A DNA stretch of 64,000 bases from an uncultured Clostridia bacterium (lineage in GTDB: Bacteria > Bacillota > Clostridia > UMGS1883). The stretch is taken from contig CANQRB010000009.1 in NCBI GenBank assembly GCA_947626145.1, positions 1 through 64,000 of the forward strand, given 5' to 3'. The notes beneath the pieces are model-generated. The model did no database searches and was not told the origin of the DNA. It worked only from the letters and a program-made list of their open reading frames with translations. The translations under genes and the position numbers were made by a program. This document shows, piece by piece, positions 61,601 through 64,000 of the stretch. Within the stretch, counting starts at the first letter, position 1; every line of letters starts with the position of its first letter.

Positions 61601-63565
61601 CTGGGCTGGAGCCTTGAGAAGACGGAAATATTCACCGAGAAGCCCGGAGATGAAATCGAGCTGATCGACACGGTCGTTGTCGGTGACGGGAACATCACTG
61701 TTTACGCGGTATGGGCGGTCGATGAAAACGAAAACGGGGAAGAGGATTATCTTGAGCCCGAACCCGTTCCTGAGTACGCAGTCATGTATGACATGAATGG
61801 CGGCGAAGGTACAGTCCCAGAAGAATTTGACAGAACCTGGCCTGTCGGTTCCGAAGCTGAGCTTTGGAAACCTGCGGCGGGTGAGCTGACCATGACAAAG
61901 GCCGTATTCCTTGGCTGGAGCCTTGAAAAGCAAGACGTATTCGATGCTGAACCCGAAGAAGGAATACTTATTGACGAGTACGGCATTACAATGACAGAAG
62001 ACGGAGTTGAGGTATATGCGGTATGGGCCGTTGACGAAAACGAGAACGGTACTGCCGATTATCTTGAGTCCGAGCCCGTTCCCGAATATGCCGTTGAGTA
62101 CAGCTTAAACGGCGGTGAGGGTACGGTTCCCGAGGAATTCACCGGCACATATCCCGAAGGAACTGCAATAACTCTTTGGAATCCCGCCGACGGCGCGGTG
62201 CCCACAAGAGAAAAGGCCGTATTCCTTGGCTGGAGTGCTGATGAACATGAGATATTTACCGCAGCTCCCGAAGACGGAGTTGTAATAGGCACCATTGTTG
62301 TCAACGGCGATATAACGGTTTATGCCGTATGGGCCGTTGATGAGAATGAAAACGGCGTTCCCGATTATGTGACATATACGGTTACATATGAGTGGGCCGA
62401 CGCCGAATCAGCGCCGACGAACGTTGACGTTCCCTCGGCCGAAACGGCTGCCGACGGCATGAGCTTTGAACCTGCCAATGTAAAAAACAGCGGCAGATAC
62501 ACCTTCCGCGGATGGTATACTGACCGTGAATGTACCGAAAAGTATGTGAACGGAGTCCTGACTGCCGATATTACCCTTTACGGCAGATGGACCAGAAGCA
62601 GCGGCGGAAGCGGCGGCTCAGGCGGCGGTACAGGCGGTTCCGTTTACTACACTCTCACATCTGATGTGGGTGAAGGCGGAAAGATAAATCTTGCGGAACG
62701 TTACATAGCTAACCTGCATGAAAACGTTAACTATATCTTTACACCCGATGAGGGCAAGGTTGTAGCCGATGTAATAATTGACGGTTCCAGCATAGGCGTG
62801 GTTGAAAGCTATACGTTCACCGATGTTACCGATAACCACACAATTAAAGTCGTGTTTGCGGATGCAAAGGCGGATGATAAGACCAACGAAGCTGACGGTG
62901 AATCCGGCAGACTGTTTGTTACCGATCACATAGCCTATCTGAACGGCTATCCCGGAGGATTGTTCGGCCCTGATGATCACATGACCCGGGCAGAGGCTGC
63001 ACAGATGTTCTACAATCTCCTCAGGAATAAGGACGTAGAATATACCGAGCAGTTCGACGATGTACCCGATGACGCGTGGTATGCGGTGGCTGTCAACACT
63101 CTTGCGGCTATTGGAACCATTCGTGGCGTTGCGGAGGGTCAGTTCGCACCCGATCGCAATATCACCCGCGCGGAGCTTGTCACCATGGCAATACGTTTCT
63201 TTGGCGACACCTCTGACGTTACCGTAACCGGAAACGGCGGCTTTACCGACGTTGAGGAAGGAAAGTGGTATAACGACAGTATCGCTCTCGCGGCGGAAAT
63301 GGGCTGGATAAACGGTTATGAAGACGGAAGCTTCAGACCTGATAACGAGATCAGCCGTGCCGAGGTTACAGCTATAATCAACCGTATGCTTGGCAGAAAA
63401 GCTGATTTGTCCTATATGCGCTGGCATACGGATGAACTCAGAAGCTTCTCCGACCTTAAGGAAGACTATTGGGCTTACGGTGAAATCGTTGAAGCCACAA
63501 ATGCTCACAAGTTTGTGAAGGACGGTAACGGAGAAAGCTGGCTCAGGATTGAAACAGCCGAATGA
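46577..63565 (+). CDS. Giant SLH-anchored repeat protein (about 5,660 aa body; about 5,714 aa when joined to its signal peptide)
   Basis: The ORF-track start is a TTG inside the G tract with no SD, so it is not a real start; the true start is 46422 in another frame. Approximate residues of this ORF: acidic linker 1-65; about 14 repeats of an unrecognised 110-160-residue module (YAGTY.., W-hydrophobic-V-DxDG, then DWY, then LTLTW) 65-2330; parallel beta-helix-like region 2355-2915 (TIDGRNHTIF, INGGRIHHNF, GSIDGELYLQNGADVTNGPD); Cys-knuckle section 2945-3230 (seven CxxC-type pairs); about 18 Flg_new/Listeria-Bacteroides repeats 3230-5340, most with FLGWS and a DENGNGVPDY-type calcium-loop motif; Gly/Ser linker (SSGGSGGSGGGTGGS); three SLH domains 5448-5660 (ITRAELVTMAIRFFG, ISRAEVTAIINRML). 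Probably an S-layer-bound adhesin or matrix protein. Ligand unknown. Confidence 0.85.
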   Translation: MGGGTNTLNEDAAGAGTGADGETEPAEETSDQLDNADGTLAEDAGDFGVELMSIGDGATHGSASPTTMKEYLLAHTGTYVTEKNYVNGDNTYEGNLWTIEITEDSSNTDYGVNIKLLYDGVDTGAVVTNFGNANATTGAPVSFTFELNNEDGTSKWTTGKDNTAKATLVFGWNAAGWISFPNNGLSFWWDRDSDGAKEQYKFSSQVRMYNQTKTREFFKGLADTYTINDNSGWKITVDENGDLKMTDGDEIDDIFVDYVNFGNAVNTYENVTSIVFSSANWYNANGGTNNYNGLTVTWGAKFGVNANGTTDTGSRADGFVRNAFMPNGTMYNTDKTILKYFRNTYTLFTPDKGDYSTEYFKGIADEYSGKYIISDDYGKNYAADLAGWSVEVREDGGVYVTYGGQGPYKASFVSARNEKHLLTTESEEWRDSVATMYVYLPGYYTDEACTIPAYLTLTWNILNGDKWLDEGEPAGYFTFANATLYKNVNGEAELLRTPTIYADHETQYVAKAKNFLANYAGTYYYNYAGDTGEIIEISAQGDVTWDYYDGEKIVERTPTHYNFANANNTNYSYLQSDEPTLENQWTVGSMYFTDGNWYDSNQKTTANDRVTLTMNFDVTHERFRPNLNNYTVYGAKVGDEAGPALRTYNAYDSANGGANRESYIRFNKASEFLKSMNMPAEYTLDDQSGWKLSIADDGRPTLTNGDEATAGNIKVVDVTYTTDASAGYPAVKTGLSSFTFTSSDWRTAAGMGYQTIILSPSQYVNPNIATDKPEGFLRDVFYASNSTFYNADGTLLKGFNGNSMFTPVDVETFDQEYFKNYSGTYEISADYGTYYDPEFKDWKLEIDENGNVTMQYAADGPKYKATLTTVANRALVTADGGDPVDFQYPSAMYVYVPGYYSDAAMTKPAYLALNWYINDTAQNASVGQGRWRFEIPAANLYRAGADGTAETLRTPLIYADHTERYIGMAKSFLKNYAGTYYYNYADAVGEYMEITGDGSVNWYWSDGTTLHKRTPVHYNIVNFNISGSNNSVYNYINGEATYTNPWQVSGVIFADGDWYANDNSTTADARTTVTMGFNFEYENFTAPGNYQIYSAKNGDAPGKLIRTFNASGVGNGGTDRERYIRFDKVNEFLNGMPKEYALNDNSGWKISIDANGQPALTDGDIMTAGNIKIKYVSYVEDRTVFPYVKTAFSGFIFTSSDWYNQAGTQNYQTLSPTWSRYVSPSATSPESPEGFERYVFNTNATLWKGSPEVDEDGSPKIHDQRLKVFTNNLSMFTADGGYTNEYFKGYQGTYELAPGFGANYNSMYRNWKIEVDEYGSVTVDEGTNGVYKAVIANANRVQFQDAEGNVVADTYVPSVSQMYVYLPGYYSDVNCTSPAYLTLTWNINNNAAAQDHRGDAYKYFTAGGGYFYQPDADGDGQAEKFKAPTLYFMHTDYMNWYKNYYKQYAGVYPINSPGSEEYIEIRDDGTPVYHAFDGEDHELIFVNMSDVNKYVMGDETVYPSSVVFTDYDWYNRADNESTANIYPATYAFTWANDQTANFTNARRFTAPNAAVYAQQQKGDDGSWLPMEQTELLHYFSGSMTYTYPGDGAPADSDAYKASLAEMKEYLKTFAYIPDDEDGSNEYTEYSFNDNTIDWGLRITRDGDVEVDFDDESNNFVPVSPRPVFGYNATHPEYGLNGRYLSTLLIEVPKHYNDAAATQPAFITLTWANGNSAAITTHYFTAGGTLYHKPGEETAHDKVVLSGTARFVADGESDEESSYMSMYAGEYYANDGSNWKMKVTKDGKVLVKFNDDEDKEENYTEVSVAPTFTENATYGRYVSSITINLPGWYSNTECTQNAMLTLSAFLTQTGANQDYINNYFTMNAAVVYRPGADGQTGDQAEHMTISTIDLASEHDYENAKQWLSQNKYKGVYRPRMTDKWYAEVEDDGSVYFYVDNGNDEAGNIQYKKIRPHITLRAELNDTTHVAGGVSGFSVMFPNARATQNNSTLQAVEQLQKVSFGAGTINGQAPVLGDETGYIYAANTMLYDAKNGDEEWTVTTNGSPNYNKTFTKLYGVDRAYSDENKERARTYFKDYAGTYTLDDPNGEYKITVTDEGDIYWTDADVEVNAGTIAEKKLLASDVAFNSDNVTLAEDGTHLPKSVYLWYNGYRSAANDLTEVVNQYSPTQRGDITWNNYNRNATEELTYHSFAGGATLYKDNEGSQNEAAISINGNFRYMFSGANGVAGPIVPDGIYETADEQYKIEVKTAGGKTTYTLTTPDGGEYYLAALGDEEAGTAYLRGKIGENYVFGTFRVSYGAIVTDSAAQIRYLDKSGNYVIIPVNTPFTNYAADAGDEGGAIVVANSGETAETGTHYSSMPKAMGAVENGGTIYLTDDIRIGYMAEVAGDKHVTIDGRNHTIFRANSGGVTYTGSLFKVDKGSEITLKNVTIDAGGNWGWNHDEVAKMIQISTYGVKQPGGGTSWPSNSLAYGAKKPIVYGSSSTSTDEDDRLFEDMPLDDMEYFQSDEPYDPGAGIALMALTRVGPNITSTNNLIQVGGTINLENTEIKYMSTYDETNNRYGGYGVFGVTDAGAVINLNSGTDINHVEANANALVRGMNNTTVNFNDNAKVHEFYTDGGNGGLIDMRTNSTVTINDNAELFNVLAYNCNGSIIMDYGGKLEINGGRIHHNFGPGGSNNGHGMTLYIYGSSEFEMNGGTVDNNIGHGTSTIYQQPGSKHIQLNGGSMYGNKSMTYAGASNGERTEVNDDIYLLSDATIGPDMQLDENVVVNEAGTLTNYGEMKGSIEVMGHGSDSYNTSFQNHGSIDGELYLQNGADVTNGPDGTIKGSVHVEGATTAGEVGQGNFTNQGEIEGNLEVTNDAIVFNSGHIKGDVDVKTNGEVVLDGGGYIEGSVHLYPGSELRTNDPSLPGIVKGKITVEYKDEQDRQRFEDILRDSNIQADEIEYVLHEHDATRHYHRDATCYRVGYDYYVCTGCNEQYNYEELPMTNHNLQQSHNDSVGPSCTEPGKTVFACANSGCTYTEVVLSGSPTGHTLRRNPDSYVAPTTVSDGSFVLECENCDYTETVTIPMLSIGATAHVFPDDPTPEVNATCHSEGSAYFECVECGQRLYITIPATAHNYSAEVTEVEGSRVEATCTADGHYITRRYCLNDGCEEYIDETTVPIPAFGHTWGEWVIDEASRRYCTDDTTQTRTCETCGETDTEIAMAKAHSWQPVGDSGVEQCSVCGMVRGGLTIDYTANGGTFPAELIAAAKRTHMQGETVELWTPANETVENQENVINNHWIKSTPAGQAVFLGWSMTNAGEDPVTADRAAEIELITSVTIAEDETVSPKVYAVWAPDINNNLVADYAETPVTLVYQTNGGTGTAPENMENVLVGGSYPLVTECDLRKGSAVFAGWSTTPVSDDAVIPSDAKLTLAVDGIGNNVSRVEFTAGNDESFVIDLVTSPYTIPAPAAGSGYVYLYAVYAEADNEGNPGFDQGYYHVDYYAPGAVAQPGYTIDGDGRFYTCNDHHEPGTSATLISAASGAMMINKDRAVLVGWSADPKWNDKDATPIASIAEEETNIITEVNIPDDENARVYAVWAIDANNNGLRDYREVMLTHTLFNNEQLSERASDSINEPTLPLRDENGDPISASTITIRLTQPMPDPTINIVPGSEIEFPTEGQLFEDSNFLHRAVLYRTDADSEHTDENIVHRYVQVGWSEYSHRAATSPADEAAWVIGFGVTEDNPTDSHGRLDTETGIYKRLIVDDRDQFAYAVWAIDDNNNGVADYNEHTLTYDPNGGNGPEVPAETGNLRGETVELVKKDDVKLLVNDAAFAGWSLVKQDGVLTEAPEDGVIVSSVEFGDEDVTVYAVWGIDANDNDIADFFEHTYNVKYDGNGGDEDYVPAGVDNVLPGHSVELPGVPLAGLTKEKAVHVGWSTEKQDVPAAHIEDLPERLDVTWTAPNVDSTTDTENVTIYAVWAADENENGTPDYNEDGLSLRYDYNLNGGTTLTTEGLTLPRNRSALIPGETVTLWQQPEGVIWGKRNGTINSTKAVFVGWSLTKRESSLPATATQDGSIITVDDETIELVDSVTLDNENVTVYAVWAFDRNNNGWADYLGDHDELITVTFDANGGTGANPILPAPAEYVRGSEVRFPAGAWRMKRGDDVFVGWSLTLIEESFDASADPAEVEALLLGGDNEYTFKVEPADPDDRTYTLYAVYSTDVNGDGRPDYQITDPVHVEYYVNGGQVKPEALEDEHSGIHEPDSDGMFYTCPHYHIPGEAAGLYGDGASIIYRDGAVFLGWSAEPADLLESLEDEQAVELLDELVLPDDITGNGKVYAVWAVDENASGMPDYREDRFKVLYFLVGGSFSDGKTAVPDDAIYLPGDTAELWQPADSSEAPGMKDFVFLGWSESRQSAFQNKPADGVLVDSVVIGNNDHIVYAVYAVDENNNGIPDYNEEVVPTPEDKYTVHYSMNGGEGKVPAEYLDAEYAMGEKAKLWPAEAADVTKDGAVFLGWSAKKLDIFEFEPDEGTLITELEITGTNPVVYAVWAVDENGNGVPDYDETTEPTPGDTYKVHYSMNGGEGKVPAEYLDAEYAMGEKAKLWPAEVADVTKDGAVFLGWSERKHDVFEFEPDDGVIITELEITTTDPIVYAVWAVDFNGNGKPDYSNDSFTLHYDGNGCDGDSRLPVDVTGILSGTSAKLAKAPVDGLTRAGAVQLGWSAEKHDVFTAAPEAGTIINMVTVMDGDITVYAVWAVDENGNNLPDYGEIGHPVTYHLNGGEGELPTITNVRYLPGDEVELWIPSEGDVVRKNATFLGWSLDERNIYIDKAPDPKDYVTSVIMDEAGIDVYAVWAVDGNNNGKPDYTEDKYEVIYDGNGNTDGNVPVDSKAYLPGETALIRTGAGLVRIRIVGEEELTDVFAGWSLEAHEEAFTDLDAAAEVIVAGTSVVVEDDIVLYAVWAEDVNGNGKPDYAENSHNLLYDGNGGTFAHDEEIHIDPAFYLSGTEIELMAADIAGIKMEKAVFLGWSLEKTEIFTEKPGDEIELIDTVVVGDGNITVYAVWAVDENENGEEDYLEPEPVPEYAVMYDMNGGEGTVPEEFDRTWPVGSEAELWKPAAGELTMTKAVFLGWSLEKQDVFDAEPEEGILIDEYGITMTEDGVEVYAVWAVDENENGTADYLESEPVPEYAVEYSLNGGEGTVPEEFTGTYPEGTAITLWNPADGAVPTREKAVFLGWSADEHEIFTAAPEDGVVIGTIVVNGDITVYAVWAVDENENGVPDYVTYTVTYEWADAESAPTNVDVPSAETAADGMSFEPANVKNSGRYTFRGWYTDRECTEKYVNGVLTADITLYGRWTRSSGGSGGSGGGTGGSVYYTLTSDVGEGGKINLAERYIANLHENVNYIFTPDEGKVVADVIIDGSSIGVVESYTFTDVTDNHTIKVVFADAKADDKTNEADGESGRLFVTDHIAYLNGYPGGLFGPDDHMTRAEAAQMFYNLLRNKDVEYTEQFDDVPDDAWYAVAVNTLAAIGTIRGVAEGQFAPDRNITRAELVTMAIRFFGDTSDVTVTGNGGFTDVEEGKWYNDSIALAAEMGWINGYEDGSFRPDNEISRAEVTAIINRMLGRKADLSYMRWHTDELRSFSDLKEDYWAYGEIVEATNAHKFVKDGNGESWLRIETAE
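46579..46587 (+). repeat. Poly-G tract (G9), candidate phase-variation switch
   Basis: Nine consecutive G's (AATTGGGGGGGGGTACTA) 52 codons after the start. Frame arithmetic: the signal-peptide frame and the 17-kb frame join if the tract gains one G or loses two. Such G tracts in the 5' part of surface-protein genes mutate by slipped-strand mispairing and switch expression. Confidence 0.8.
47222..51330 (+). repeat. Higher-order tandem repeat, period about 1.37 kb
   Basis: Three-module blocks repeat: GAGTTCTTTAAAGG at 47222, GAGTTCCTTAAGAG at 48587 and GAATTCCTTAACGG at 49967 begin equivalent units (spacing 1365 and 1380 bases). Each block contains an NDNSGWK-type, an YFKGYxGTY-type and a NYAGTYYYNYA-type module, showing that the array grew by block duplication. 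Confidence 0.7.
53650..55365 (+). other. Predicted parallel beta-helix region within giant protein
   Basis: The encoded sequence has short periodic strands rich in G, N, T and I/V with NG turns (VTIDGRNHTIF, GSEITLKNVTIDAGG, STVTINDNAELFNV, GKLEINGGRIHHN), then GSxxxGxxxxxxG turns (GSIDGELYLQNG, GTIKGSVHVEGA). This is typical of right-handed beta-helices in adhesins. Confidence 0.6.
55420..56262 (+). other. Cys-knuckle (CxxC) repeat section within giant protein
   Basis: Seven cysteine pairs with His nearby (CTGCNE, CENCDY, CVECGQ, CETCGE, CSVCGM and two CxxxC/CxxxxC variants), alternating with TGH/TAH/GHTW motifs. They resemble small zinc-ribbon-like repeats seen in clostridial surface proteins. 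Confidence 0.6.
56265..62600 (+). repeat. Array of about 18 Flg_new repeats with calcium-loop-like linkers
   Basis: Units of about 85-125 codons: YxxNGGxG start, a middle LWxPA segment, FLGWS, and VYAVWAVDENGNGVPDY-like ends. About 17 units end in a DxNxNGxxDY-type motif. Units at 59937-60079 and 60255-60397 are almost identical (period 318 bases), the youngest duplication in the array. Confidence 0.75.
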
Positions 63566-63593
63566 CGTTGACGGTTTGACTCCCAAAAATCAA

Positions 63594-63620
63594 GACGCCG
63601 CCGGTTCGTCCGGCGGCGTC
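63594..63620. terminator. Hairpin after the giant gene
   Basis: Perfect 11-bp stem GACGCCGCCGG / CCGGCGGCGTC, 29 bases after the stop codon. The plus side has no good T-tract; the minus side has TTGATTTTTG. Confidence 0.55.
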
Positions 63621-63667
63621 AGGGGAGGCAAAAAACTCACTATGTAATCTGAAGGCACAGGGCTGTC

Positions 63668-63723
63668 CAAAATCCAAAAAAATTTACAAAACAGGCTTCG
63701 GTTCATGCCGAGGCCTGTTTTTC
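63668..63723 (+). terminator. Terminator-like hairpin, inverted copy of window start
   Basis: AACAGGCTTCGG / CCGAGGCCTGTT followed by TTTTTCGC. Together with the preceding AAAATCC..AATTTAC it matches the minus strand of positions 1-45. See the repeat feature at 1-78. Confidence 0.65.
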
Positions 63724-63915
63724 GCATAAATCTATGCTGTGAGTTGCCCGCTGTTTCGCTAACGGGACATAAATAATATCCGGTTAATGCTCCTGTACCC
63801 GACGCGATGCGCTTCAAGATCTCGGTTTTGCTGCGCAATTTTTAGTGAAACCGTTTGTGTACGCGTTCCTGAAATAAATACCGGTTCTTTTTTTGTAAAA
63901 TTTGCACAAAAACTA
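63724..63915. other. Stretch without a recognisable gene
   Basis: No convincing ORF, RBS or RNA gene was seen between the last terminator and the final promoter. The minus-strand ORFs listed here have no SD or family features. Confidence 0.5.
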
Positions 63916-63944
63916 TTGCCTTTTTTCAAATGATATAGTATAAT
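63916..63944 (+). promoter_or_regulatory. Sigma-A promoter of a gene beyond the window
   Basis: TTGCCT, 17 bp, TATAAT, with at least 56 bases of leader before the window ends. Confidence 0.7.
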
Positions 63945-64000
63945 TAACAATAAAGGTATAATCTGTGCAGGTGCAGCCTGTCAGTAATACTAAAAAACGT

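Noticed and set aside
56265-62600. CRISPR-like or other non-coding direct repeats
   Set aside because: The repeats are in-frame protein repeats of variable length (85-125 codons), not short DNA repeats with spacers.
63590-63838. 82-aa minus-strand ORF after the giant gene
   Set aside because: No SD, runs through two hairpins, no domain or export features.

Overview
The window comes from a GC-rich, Gram-positive (monoderm) anaerobe, most probably an uncultured gut or rumen member of the Clostridia, Oscillospirales-like. This is inferred from: a leuA T-box leader; canonical sigma-A promoters with 17-bp spacing; anaerobic-route cobalamin genes (cbiD/G/K); a sodium-pump decarboxylase operon; lipoproteins; SLH-type surface anchoring; and copper-amine-oxidase-N ('stalk') domains on secreted proteins. 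No tRNA, rRNA, CRISPR array or intact transposase was found.

Layout. 1-186: a hairpin/IS-end-like remnant and the terminator of the first operon. 187-2760 (minus): T-box(Leu)-leuA-mnmM. 2819-8178 (plus): a 1754-aa secreted GH105-type pectin-degrading protein. 8193-28109 (minus): one very long, tightly coupled cobalamin operon. It opens with a consensus promoter, a cobalamin riboswitch and a terminator, then encodes a NEAT-like protein, BtuFCD-type importer, lipoprotein CbiK, a second NEAT-like protein and cbiC-D-F-G-H-J-ET-A, followed by cobT-U-S-U2, a CobC-like phosphatase, cbiB, cobD, cobQ and cobO. cbiL is absent. 28131-40974: small operons covering an HD protein, a GHL10 glycosidase, a tiny membrane peptide, MltG, GH51 arabinofuranosidase, a cyclophilin lipoprotein, PspC, LytTR-DUF3021, a membrane GGDEF protein, DUF4430 lipoprotein + ECF S component + HAD, two ribbon-helix-helix genes with operator-like palindromes, and an LRR/stalk secreted protein. 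41080-46194: a biotin-dependent operon combining a 12S-type acyl-CoA carboxyltransferase, OadG, biotin carrier, OadB sodium pump and 5S-type OadA.

46258-63565 holds one giant S-layer-anchored surface protein of about 5,700 residues. Its signal peptide (46422-46601) and its body (46577-63565) lie in different frames, separated by a run of nine G residues near the 5' end. Ten (or seven) G's would join them exactly. This is the hallmark of a phase-variable contingency locus, caught here in the OFF state, unless it is a homopolymer sequencing error. The gene is preceded by a strong promoter and a 130-nt leader that can fold into a closed multi-helix structure with a pseudoknot which I cannot assign to a known riboswitch. 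The body contains about 14 copies of a repeat module I do not recognise, a beta-helix, a Cys-knuckle section, about 18 Flg_new (Listeria-Bacteroides) repeats mostly ending in DxNxNGxxDY calcium-loop-like motifs, and three SLH domains.

Together the genes suggest a polysaccharide-using anaerobe (pectin/arabinan) that makes and scavenges cobalamin and pumps sodium with a decarboxylase/transcarboxylase-like complex. The corrinoid may feed a methylmalonyl-CoA route (inference). Its cell surface includes a switchable giant adhesin-like protein.
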